A stretch of DNA of 12,216 nucleotides from Ktedonobacterales bacterium (GCA_025450405.1 JANWHL010000005.1:1-12216); one strand, 5' to 3'. Positions 1-5,675 are shown, counted from the first letter of the stretch. A program made the numbers and translations. The notes: generated from the letters alone by a model not told the origin.

Positions 1-249
1 GAAGACCTGGACGGCGGCCTCGGGCGCGAGGTGCGCCGCGCGCTCCACGGCCAGGAGCTGGCGCGCGTGGAGGAACGCGTCCGCCGTGCGCCCGCGGATG
101 AGCCCACGCGTCAGGAAATAGGCGAAGGTCACGACGACCGCCAGGACGAGCTCGCGCGCGAAGGCCAGCCCGGCGCGCGTGGCAGGGGGACGCATGGCAG
201 GGGGGCGCGTGGCGGTTGGCCGTTGGCGCCGCGGGGCCGTGTCGATCAT
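1..249 (-). CDS. PAP2-family (phosphatidic acid phosphatase-like) membrane protein, N-terminal part only
   Basis: The minus strand is open from an ATG at 249 to the window edge, giving 83 residues of a longer protein. After a basic Pro/Arg-rich leader comes a hydrophobic segment (ELVLAVVVTFAYFLTRGLI), then ARQLLAVERAAHLAPEAAVQ. That pattern of one membrane helix followed by an 'LLxxERxxxLxxExxxQ' stretch is typical of the start of PAP2/inositol-phosphorylceramide-synthase-like proteins, which hydrolyse or transfer phosphate on lipids at the membrane. The catalytic KX6RP and SGH motifs would lie beyond the edge, so the call rests on the N-terminus alone. I chose ATG 249 because a GGGATAGGG purine tract lies just upstream. 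The in-frame ATG at 195 has no ribosome binding site. The leader codes for a short repeated piece (ATRPPAMRPPATR) that looks like a local duplication. Confidence 0.6.
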   Translation of the reverse strand, partial: MIDTAPRRQRPTATRPPAMRPPATRAGLAFARELVLAVVVTFAYFLTRGLIRGRTADAFLHARQLLAVERAAHLAPEAAVQVF

Positions 250-325
250 GCCGCCCTATCCCTTTGTCGCCGTCGTGGTGCGGGCGTTCGGCACCGCTTC
301 GCGGTTGGCCGTCCCCATTCTCAGA

Positions 326-366
326 AGCGTAATGGCCCCGCATTGGAAGATGATCGGAAGATGATG
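326..366 (-). promoter_or_regulatory. Candidate promoter of the PAP2 gene with an 11-bp direct repeat at -35
   Basis: Read on the plus strand, ggaagatgat occurs at 345-354 and again at 356-365, an exact 10-base match with an 11-bp period. On the minus strand the repeat lies 13 bases upstream of a weak -10-like hexamer, TACGCT (331-326), where a -35 box would be. Direct repeats of 11 bp in place of a -35 are known for OmpR/PhoB-family activators. Calling this such a site is inference: the -10 is poor and the repeat does not match a textbook Pho box. Confidence 0.3.
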
Positions 367-379
367 AGAGGTTGCTGAG

Positions 380-404
380 AATGCCACGGAATGCCACGCG
401 TGGC
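380..404. repeat. Three GCCACG half-sites including a 12-bp palindrome
   Basis: aatgccacg is present at 380-388 and 390-398 with a 10-bp period. The second copy continues into an inverted copy, making the perfect palindrome gccacgcgtggc at 393-404. The group lies in the noncoding gap between the J-domain gene end and the PAP2 start. It looks like a cluster of protein-binding half-sites, but the regulator is unknown. Confidence 0.35.
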
Positions 405-464
405 GTGGGGTGTGTCAAGACGACCGCGGATTCCCGGCGCCAACCCGGCGGCGTCCCACGAGGG

Positions 465-1055
465 TCAGCGCCGCGCCCGGTCCGCGCGAATGCGCTGAAT
501 GGCCGCGTTGAGTGTGACCATGTCGGCGTGGCTGCCACCGGAGTCGGGGTGCGCTGTCCGAACAAGCACCTTGTATGCCGCTTCGGCGACTTCGAGGGGC
601 GCATCCGCGGCGAGGTGCAGCGTGGCGTACGCGCTGGCGACATCGCGCGGTGGGATGGCCGGTCGCGGTGCGGTCGCCGTCGCGGTTTTATCGAGGGGAG
701 GGTACATCTGGCGGTAGAGCTTTACGACGAGGCTCGTCACGCCCCAGGCATCCGCCACGCGGATCCATTCGATCGCCCGCGCCAACAGCCGAAGGTTATC
801 AATGGCGCGTTCCTCGCGTTGCATCGCGAGCACAATCTGACGCGGCGCCGATCGGTCCCAGTCGAACCAGGTGAAACGCAGAGTGACGCGCCGTTCGGCG
901 GCCGTTTGGCCGGGCAGTGTGGCTTTGCGCCGTCCGTCGGGAGTCGCCGCTAGCGCCGCCTCGATGGCATGGCCGCGGGTGAGCGCGCGCCACTTGCGAA
1001 AGGTGCCGGCGATGCCGGCTTCGAGGCGGGACCAGGACGGGTCGCGGAGCCACAT
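465..1055 (-). CDS. J-domain (DnaJ-like) protein with an uncharacterised N-terminal domain
   Basis: This encodes 196 residues. The C-terminal third (about 138-190) is a J domain: a DVASAYATLHLAADAPLEVAEAAYKVL helix pattern, then the diagnostic HPD at residues 169-171, GG, and a final helix MVTLNAAIQRIRADRARR. J domains stimulate the ATPase of Hsp70 (DnaK). Glycine/phenylalanine-rich and zinc-finger regions are absent, so this is not DnaJ itself but a specialised J protein. Residues 1-120 hold a domain I do not recognise, rich in Trp and Arg (WLRDPSWSRLEAGIAGTFRKW, then TLRFTWFDWDRSAPRQI). From memory, similar architectures occur in Chloroflexota and some phages. I chose ATG 1055, preceded by GGGGGACGTC. 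The longer frame from 1142 would begin inside a long inverted repeat and add a poly-Ala stretch encoded by a GC-only tract. The client and pathway are unknown. Confidence 0.75.
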   Translation of the reverse strand: MWLRDPSWSRLEAGIAGTFRKWRALTRGHAIEAALAATPDGRRKATLPGQTAAERRVTLRFTWFDWDRSAPRQIVLAMQREERAIDNLRLLARAIEWIRVADAWGVTSLVVKLYRQMYPPLDKTATATAPRPAIPPRDVASAYATLHLAADAPLEVAEAAYKVLVRTAHPDSGGSHADMVTLNAAIQRIRADRARR

Positions 1056-1073
1056 GACGTCCCCCAGGGAGTG

Positions 1074-1128
1074 GGCGGGCGGCGCGCACGGCGCGGCCGC
1101 GGCCGCGGCGCGGCCGCCGCGCGCCGCC
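1074..1128. repeat. GC-only palindromic tract
   Basis: This run of about 55 bases has a single A/T base (a at 1088). A 10-bp perfect inverted repeat, ggcggcgcgc (1078-1087) against gcgcgccgcc (1119-1128), flanks a nested 14-bp palindrome, gcggccgcggccgc (1093-1106). It lies just upstream of the preferred J-domain start. If transcribed, it would form a very stable hairpin in that gene's leader. Confidence 0.6.
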
Positions 1129-1137
1129 AGAGAAATA

Positions 1138-1198
1138 GACACCGCGCGGGCGGTGGTCCAGCGACATGGACAGCACCGGACGTCGCCCGCGCGGTGTC
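1138..1198 (-). terminator. Long nested hairpin, probable terminator of the enolase-superfamily gene
   Basis: A perfect 15-bp inverted repeat (gacaccgcgcgggcg at 1138-1152; its complement at 1184-1198) encloses a second small hairpin, gtcca-gcgaca-tggac (1156-1171). On the minus strand the stem is followed by a U-rich stretch (TATTTCTCT), and it lies 84 bases past the enolase stop codon. This fits an intrinsic terminator, although the U-tract is interrupted and the 31-base loop region is unusually large. Confidence 0.5.
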
Positions 1199-1282
1199 CT
1201 GCGGCACAGCATAGGGCGCGTGGATGAGAAAGTGATTGGAACCGTCATGACATGGGATCGCGTGCGGCGACGTAACACGGCG

Positions 1283-2386
1283 TTACACGGCGAAACGGGC
1301 GGCATCCGCGCGCTTGAGCTCGACGCCCAGGCCGGGGCGCGTGAGGTCGGGGTGAAGCGCGCCGTCGATGGGTGTCAGCGCACCGTCGAAGAGCATGTGC
1401 TCGATGCGCACGTGATCATAGAAGTACTCGATTGGCCACAGCATCGCGATGGCGCAAGCGGGCGCGACGTGCAGGGTGGGCGCGCAGTGGGCGGAGAGCG
1501 GCAGATTGTGCGCCTCGGCCAGCGCGGCGGCGCGCAGGAAGCCGGTGATGCCGGCGCAGCGCGAGGCGTCGGCCTGGAGCACATCCACGGCGTAAGCTTC
1601 GAGCATGCGGCGGAAGTAGACCAGGTCGTAGCCGTATTCGCCGGCGGCGATCACCATGCCCGGCGGCCCCTGGTCGCGCAGCAGGTGGAGGCCGGCCAGG
1701 TCGTCGGCCGGGACGGGCTCCTCGAACCAGACGACACCAAACTCGTGGAACGCGTGCGCCTGCTGGAGCGCCTGCTTTTCGTGGTAGGCACCGTTGGCGT
1801 CCACCATGAGCTTGGTCTCCGGGCCAATCGCGGCGCGCGCGGCGCGGACGCGATCGAGGTCCTGGTCGGGGTGGGTGCCAATCTTCATCTTCACCCGGGG
1901 GATCCCCTCCTCCACCCACCCGGCGAGCTGGCGCTTCAAATGGTCCAACGTGTACGAGGTGAACCCGCCGCTGCCATAGACGGGCACGGCGTCGCGCGCG
2001 GCCCCCAGCAGCGTGACGAGCGGCAGGTCGAGCAGCCGCGCCTTCAGGTCCCAGAGCGCGGCATCCACGGCGGCGATGGCCATCGAAGAGATGCCCGGCC
2101 GGCCGAGGTTGCGGATGGCGCTGACCATGGCGGACCAGCAGCCGGGCACGTCCATGGCGTTGCGCCCGGTGACGATGCCCGCGAGCAGGTCCTGGACCAG
2201 CCGGCCAGTCGCCGTGTCGGCGTAGGTGTAGCCCAGGCTCCGAGTGCCACCAGCTTCGGCCTCGACGGCCACCAGGGTCGTGGCGTCCCACTGGTAGGTG
2301 CCATCGGCCTCGGGTGAGGCGGTGGGGATGCGGTACACCGAGACGGCGACGGATTCAATCGGGATGCTGGTGGTGCGTGTGGTCAT
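1283..2386 (-). CDS. Enolase-superfamily protein, mandelate racemase subgroup (probable acid-sugar dehydratase or racemase)
   Basis: At 367 residues, this is full length for the family. The N-terminal capping domain covers about 1-130 and the TIM barrel about 135-355. All mandelate-racemase-type active-site positions are visible: KMK at Lys166/Lys168 (base), metal ligands Asp196 (in DANGA), Glu222 (FEEP) and Glu250 (GEYGY), and the Asp273-His300 dyad (LQADAS, SAHCAP). The family abstracts the alpha proton of a carboxylate with Mg2+ help, and most MR-subgroup members dehydrate sugar acids. The substrate cannot be read from sequence. The stretch from EEPVPADDLAGL to EYFYDHVRIEHMLFDG resembles a recurrent uncharacterised subfamily. 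The start is supported by AAAGGA, 9 bases upstream. No sugar transporter, dehydrogenase or aldolase gene lies beside it, so the gene stands alone, divergent from the phosphate operon. Confidence 0.88.
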   Translation of the reverse strand: MTTRTTSIPIESVAVSVYRIPTASPEADGTYQWDATTLVAVEAEAGGTRSLGYTYADTATGRLVQDLLAGIVTGRNAMDVPGCWSAMVSAIRNLGRPGISSMAIAAVDAALWDLKARLLDLPLVTLLGAARDAVPVYGSGGFTSYTLDHLKRQLAGWVEEGIPRVKMKIGTHPDQDLDRVRAARAAIGPETKLMVDANGAYHEKQALQQAHAFHEFGVVWFEEPVPADDLAGLHLLRDQGPPGMVIAAGEYGYDLVYFRRMLEAYAVDVLQADASRCAGITGFLRAAALAEAHNLPLSAHCAPTLHVAPACAIAMLWPIEYFYDHVRIEHMLFDGALTPIDGALHPDLTRPGLGVELKRADAARFAV

Positions 2387-2403
2387 GCGGGGTCATCCTT
2401 TGT

Positions 2404-2430
2404 GAGTTGGCCGAGTCTGAGTTGGGCGAG
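2404..2430. repeat. 15-bp-period direct repeat in the enolase leader
   Basis: gagttggccgag (2404-2415) is repeated as gagttgggcgag (2419-2430), 11 of 12 identical, with three bases between them. It sits directly upstream of the AAAGGA ribosome binding site of the enolase-superfamily gene, where a bound repressor or leader structure could affect expression. It may also be chance. Confidence 0.3.
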
Positions 2431-2604
2431 GCGCGGGCGCGGGGACATGGACGTGCGAGGCGCGGGCTGTGAGCATGTGGACGGGCGTGGGCCGACCCGG
2501 TCCTCGTTGCACCGTATACGCAGGCGCTGGGCCGCGGGGCACCGTGAGCGTGCGGGACCGCTCCAGGCGGGATTCCATGCTCTGCGACCAAACGGCGCCG
2601 CTCT

Positions 2605-2633
2605 TTGCGTGGGGAGAATGGGCACGCTAAGAT
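2605..2633 (+). promoter_or_regulatory. Candidate promoter for DUF47-PiT
   Basis: TTGCGT (2605-2610), a 17-base spacer, then TAAGAT (2628-2633). Matches to the sigma-70 consensus are 3/6 and 4/6. It would give a leader of about 170 bases that includes the phased GGAC repeats. It is the best plus-strand candidate I found in this gap, but weak. Confidence 0.3.
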
Positions 2634-2680
2634 TGATCCGGGATCGCACCGGAATCGCTCTGGGGGTGACCCGGAAGCTC

Positions 2681-2728
2681 GGACGCGCGGACCGTGAAAG
2701 CCTTGGACCGTGACTGCCGCGGACCGCG
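2681..2728. repeat. 8/16-bp phased GGAC repeats upstream of DUF47-PiT
   Basis: ggaccgtga at 2689-2697 and 2705-2713 and ggaccgcga at 2721-2729 are spaced exactly 16 bases apart. A partial copy, ggacgcgc, begins at 2681, 8 bases before the first. All four therefore fall on one 8-base phase. They lie 85-130 bases upstream of the DUF47 start. They look like reiterated binding sites, but the spacing does not match the 11-bp Pho boxes known from other bacteria. Confidence 0.4.
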
Positions 2729-2812
2729 ATGGGTGCGCTGGACTCTCACCCCCGGTACTGGCATGCATGTTGCCCGAGTCGTGGAGAGCAGGCTAGACGA
2801 GGGAGTGGCCCC

Positions 2813-3433
2813 ATGTCCATCCTAACGCCGCGCGAAGACCGCTTCTACCGTCTCTTCGAGGACTCGGCCGCCAACGTTCGGCGTGGCGCCGAGTTGCTGC
2901 TCGCCATGCTGAACGACTACACGGATGTCGCCGCCAAAGCCAAGGCGGTCAAGGAGATCGAGCACCAGGGCGACGAGCTCACGCACGAGATCTACGAACT
3001 GCTCAATCGCATCTTCGTCACGCCGCTGGATCGCGAGGACATCGCGGCCATCTCGTCGGCGCTGGACGACATCCTGGACCTGGTAGAAGTGAGCGCGGAT
3101 GACTTTGTCATCTACGGCATTGACGCGCCCACAGCGCCGGCGATCGAGCTGGCCCAGGTGATTGTCCAGTCCTGCATCCAAGTGCAGGAGGCCATCGGGC
3201 TGCTGCGCCACCGCAAGGATCGGGCGTCGCTGCGCGACCGACTCACCGAGATCAACAGCCTGGAGAATGAGGGCGACGCGATCTACCGCACCGCCATGCA
3301 GGCCATCTTCCGTCAACCCGACCCCGTCATGATGATCAAGTGGAAGCAGATCTACGACCACCTGGAGATGGCGATCGACAGTTGTGAAGATGTGGCCGAT
3401 GTGCTGCATGGGGTGCTGTTGAAGAATGCCTGA
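2813..3433 (+). CDS. DUF47 / PhoU-like regulatory protein of the phosphate transporter
   Basis: This encodes a 206-residue, almost entirely helical cytoplasmic protein. Family marks are FYRLFEDSA (11-19), EIEHQGDELTHEI (48-60), a TPLDREDI turn (70-77), LDDILDLVE (84-92), and the second-half counterparts ENEGD (151-155) and a terminal helix DHLEMAIDSCEDVADVLHGVLL. The acidic E/D positions match the metal-binding residues of PhoU-type three-helix bundles. DUF47 proteins are nearly always encoded next to PiT transporters and are thought to modulate them. I chose ATG 2813, preceded by gagggag at a good distance. The frame is open further upstream, but the extra 28 residues do not resemble the family. 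The stop overlaps the PiT start by 8 bases, indicating translational coupling. Confidence 0.92.
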   Translation: MSILTPREDRFYRLFEDSAANVRRGAELLLAMLNDYTDVAAKAKAVKEIEHQGDELTHEIYELLNRIFVTPLDREDIAAISSALDDILDLVEVSADDFVIYGIDAPTAPAIELAQVIVQSCIQVQEAIGLLRHRKDRASLRDRLTEINSLENEGDAIYRTAMQAIFRQPDPVMMIKWKQIYDHLEMAIDSCEDVADVLHGVLLKNA

Positions 3434-4532
3434 ACACTTCCTCCTCGCTGGGGTGCGCCCTCCGGCCCTGACCATCGCCGCCATAGCGCTCACGCCTGGC
3501 GGCTCGGGCGCGCTGGTCTTTCTTATCGCCACTATCGTGGTGGCAGTCTGCTTCGATTTCACCAACGGGTTCCACGACACCGCCAACGCCATCGCCACCA
3601 GTGTGTCCACGCGCGCGCTGCCCGCGCGCGTGGCGATCCTCATGGCCACGGGCCTCAATTTCCTGGGCGCGTTTGTGAGCACCCAGGTTGCCAAGACGAT
3701 CGGTACTGACGTCGCTCAGCGCACGTCGCTCACCCAGGTGGCGGTGATGGCGGCGCTGCTCGCGGCCATCGGGTGGAACCTGATCACCTGGTACTATGGC
3801 TTGCCCAGCAGCTCGTCCCACGCGCTGATTGGGGGGCTGATCGGCGCGGCGGTGGTGGTCTCGTCGCATCAGCTTGGCCGGGTCACCTTTGAGGCGCTCA
3901 AGGGCGGCGGCATTTTGAAGGTCGTCCTCTCCTTGATCCTCTCGCCGCCACTGGGCCTGGCGCTCGCCTACACCCTGGCGATTGCGCTCATTTGGATCTT
4001 CCGCCGCACGCCGCCGGGCCGTGTCAGCGACATCTCGCGCTGGTTGCAGCGTCTCTCGGCCGCGTTTGTGGCGTTCAGCCATGGCTCCAATGACGCGCAG
4101 AAGACGATGGGTGTGATCACGGCGGCGGTGCTCAGCTATCAGGGCGCCAGCGCGAGCGCCCAGTTCCATGTTCCCGTCTGGGTCATCATCTTGAGCGCGA
4201 CCGCGATGGGCCTGGGCACCAGTTTTGGCGGCTGGCGAATCATCCAGACCATGGGGATGCGCGTCGTCAAGCTGCGGCCGATCGATGGCTTCGCGGCCGA
4301 GACCGCCGCGGGGAGCATCATCATCGCCGCCAGCAGTTTGGGGCTGCCGGTGAGCACGACCCACGTGATCGCCGGGTCGATCATGGGCGTGGGCGCGCGG
4401 CAGCGGCTGGGGGCCGTGCGCTGGGGGGTCGCGGGCGACATGGTGGTGGCGTGGATCCTCACCGGGCCGATCTCGGCCATCATCGCCGCGCTCTTCGCGA
4501 TCATCCTGCTGGCCGTTGGGCTTCGGGGGTAG
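3426..4532 (+). CDS. pit: PiT-family inorganic phosphate transporter
   Basis: This encodes a 368-residue polytopic membrane protein with the internal duplication of the PiT (PF01384) family. The first half has FTNGFHDTANAIATSVSTRAL (about 45-65) and GLPSSSSHALIGGLIGA (125-141). The second has AFSHGSNDAQKTMGV (216-230) and GLPVSTTHVIAGSIMGVG (306-323). The paired GFHD-x-AN / SHGSNDAQK signatures and the PSSSSH / PVSTTH loops carry the substrate site. The family imports phosphate, often as a metal-phosphate complex, with protons, or with sodium in some members. It lacks the large central cytoplasmic loop of E. coli PitA (about 500 residues), so it belongs to the short form usual beside DUF47. 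It starts inside the DUF47 stop region and ends just before a strong hairpin terminator. Coupling to sodium or protons cannot be decided here. Confidence 0.95.
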   Translation: MPEHFLLAGVRPPALTIAAIALTPGGSGALVFLIATIVVAVCFDFTNGFHDTANAIATSVSTRALPARVAILMATGLNFLGAFVSTQVAKTIGTDVAQRTSLTQVAVMAALLAAIGWNLITWYYGLPSSSSHALIGGLIGAAVVVSSHQLGRVTFEALKGGGILKVVLSLILSPPLGLALAYTLAIALIWIFRRTPPGRVSDISRWLQRLSAAFVAFSHGSNDAQKTMGVITAAVLSYQGASASAQFHVPVWVIILSATAMGLGTSFGGWRIIQTMGMRVVKLRPIDGFAAETAAGSIIIAASSLGLPVSTTHVIAGSIMGVGARQRLGAVRWGVAGDMVVAWILTGPISAIIAALFAIILLAVGLRG

Positions 4533-4570
4533 AATGCGAACGCGGTGAGCGCCAGCGCGCGCCAAAACAC

Positions 4571-4600
4571 GAGCGGCCATCCTCATCAGGATGGCCGCTC
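4571..4600. terminator. Intrinsic terminator between convergent pit and infC
   Basis: A perfect 13-bp stem, gagcggccatcct (4571-4583), pairs with its complement at 4588-4600 around the loop catc. On the minus strand the stem is followed by GTGTTTTGG, a usable U-tract for transcripts from infC. On the plus strand only GACTTGCC follows, so it is weaker for pit. Its place between two convergent genes fits a shared terminator. Confidence 0.8.
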
Positions 4601-4653
4601 GACTTGCCTGATATGTGACGCGGCGATGGCAATGGCGCGGAGACGGCGAGCGG

Positions 4654-4694
4654 TTTCCAGTTTCCAGGCGCCTGAAGTTTCCAGGCGCCTGAAG
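4654..4694. repeat. 17-bp tandem repeat, about 2.4 copies
   Basis: tttccaggcgcctgaag is present exactly at 4661-4677 and 4678-4694, and the preceding tttccag (4654-4660) is a partial copy. Each unit contains the palindrome caggcgcctg. It lies between the terminator hairpin and the infC stop, in sequence that appears noncoding. A possible remnant, ctggaagcct, follows at 4701. Confidence 0.7.
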
Positions 4695-4781
4695 ACGCGG
4701 CTGGAAGCCTCTGGCTACGAAGGCCACCGGCGTGGCCCAGGCGGAGACGGTACAGGCGGACAGGGAATCAGACGCTCCCGC

Positions 4782-5573
4782 CTACCTTGCCATAGGGGCG
4801 GGCGCGGTTGGCGTGTCGGCGGTTGGGGCAGGAGTGGCCGTTTGGGTCGCGATGGGCGTGGCGACCGGGGCAGCCTGCTCATTGTCAACGTGCCCATTGG
4901 CGGTAACAGCGTCGGCGGTGGCAGCGTCAACTGGCGGCGCGGGGGACTCCGTGACGACCGCGGTGGCGGGGGTGGCGCCGTCGCTGGGCAGCGCGCCCGC
5001 GCCTGGCTGCGGCGCATGCTTCTTGGGTTCCCAGCCGGGCGCGCGGGTGACGATCATGGACATCATCTTGCCTTCCATGAGCGGTGTCCGCTCGATCGCG
5101 GCGGTGCCCTTGAGCTGCTGCGTCACCGCGTCGAGCAGCACGCGCCCCAGCTCGGGATGAGCCATCTCGCGGCCGCGGAAGATCACGCTGACCTTGACCT
5201 TGTCCCCTTCGCCCAGGAACTCCTCGATCTTGCGCACTTTCACGCCAATGTCGTGATCGTCGGTGCGAGGGCGCATGCGGATCTCGCGGAGCTGCGTGAT
5301 CTTTTGGTGCTTGCGCGCCTCGTTCTCTTTCTTGGACTGCTCGTACTTGTACCGGCCCCAGTCCATCAGCTTGCACACGGGAGGCATCACCATCGGCGAT
5401 ACCTCAACCAGATCCACATCGCGCTCGCGGGCGAGCTGCAGCGCCGCCACCGAGGTCATCACGCCGAGCATCTGCCCGGTCTCGTCGATCACCCGCACCT
5501 CGCGGGCGCGGATGCGCTCATTGACCCGTGTCTCCCGAGGGCGATTGTCTCCCCCTCGCATGTCCCTGTTGAT
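4782..5573 (-). CDS. infC: Translation initiation factor IF-3, apparent AUC start
   Basis: This encodes 263 residues. The N-terminal domain spans about 16-84 (TRVNERIRAREVRVIDETGQMLGVM, then PPVCKLMDWGRYKYEQSKK). The C-terminal domain spans about 91-176 (KITQLREIRMRPRTDDHDI, KVRKIEEFLGEGDKVKVSVIFRGREMAHPELG, EGKMMSMIVT). IF3 binds the 30S subunit, prevents premature 50S joining and checks the start codon and initiator tRNA. Beyond about residue 178 runs an 85-residue Ala/Pro/Thr-rich, probably disordered tail not found in E. coli IF3. The start chosen is ATC at 5573: a perfect GGAGG lies 7 bases upstream. The first ATG, at 5561, is 19 bases from GGAGG and has only AGGG two bases away. The upstream frame to 5789 crosses the promoter and is not coding. 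rpmI and rplT do not follow; a terminator does. Confidence 0.95.
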   Translation of the reverse strand: MNRDMRGGDNRPRETRVNERIRAREVRVIDETGQMLGVMTSVAALQLARERDVDLVEVSPMVMPPVCKLMDWGRYKYEQSKKENEARKHQKITQLREIRMRPRTDDHDIGVKVRKIEEFLGEGDKVKVSVIFRGREMAHPELGRVLLDAVTQQLKGTAAIERTPLMEGKMMSMIVTRAPGWEPKKHAPQPGAGALPSDGATPATAVVTESPAPPVDAATADAVTANGHVDNEQAAPVATPIATQTATPAPTADTPTAPAPMAR

Positions 5574-5585
5574 AGGCAAGCCTCC
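5571..5585 (-). promoter_or_regulatory. infC ribosome binding site and AUC start codon
   Basis: On the minus strand GGAGG (5585-5581) is followed by CTTGCCT and then ATC (5573-5571). The 7-base gap is optimal for ATC. It is 1 base for the in-frame TTG at 5579 and 19 for the ATG at 5561. Rare AUU/AUC starts in infC are the established basis of IF3 autoregulation. Confidence 0.65.
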
Positions 5586-5675
5586 ATCTGAACGTGTGGC
5601 ACTGTCACCCGGCCCTCCCCAGGTCAGTGATCGGCCACGACCACTCCTCCCACGGCTCGGCGTGGAATGCCCTAC

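Larger units (their letters stand above)
2387..2812. other. Divergent intergenic region between the enolase-superfamily and DUF47-PiT genes
   Basis: This 426-bp stretch has no convincing gene: ORFs crossing it have no family features. It contains the enolase ribosome binding site with direct repeats beside it (2404-2430), a candidate plus-strand promoter (2605-2633), an inverted repeat gatcc-g-ggatc (2635-2645), an 8/16-bp phased GGAC repeat array (2681-2728), and the DUF47 ribosome binding site (gagggag near 2799-2806). I could not identify a clear minus-strand promoter for the enolase gene. The best -10-like element is TATACG near 2513-2519, and it has no -35. Confidence 0.6.

Noticed and set aside
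799..1305. A minus-strand frame spanning the inverted repeats
   Set aside because: It overlaps the J-domain gene, the hairpin and the enolase stop in another frame. It is Arg/Pro-rich and has no family features.
1166..2317. A 383-residue open frame on the plus strand
   Set aside because: It is antisense to the enolase-superfamily gene, which retains every catalytic residue. The plus-strand product has no recognisable fold.
2681..2728. A classical PhoB/PhoP Pho box upstream of DUF47-PiT
   Set aside because: The repeat period is 16 (or 8), not 11, and the sequence does not match CTGTCAT or GTTCACC cores. It is kept only as an unexplained repeat array.
3336..4727. A 463-residue open frame on the minus strand
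   Set aside because: It lies opposite the PiT gene, whose motifs are unmistakable, and also reads through the terminator hairpin and the tandem repeat. The composition (R/D/H/G) is typical of a shadow.
4545..5591. A 348-residue open frame on the plus strand
   Set aside because: It is antisense to infC and runs through its terminator.
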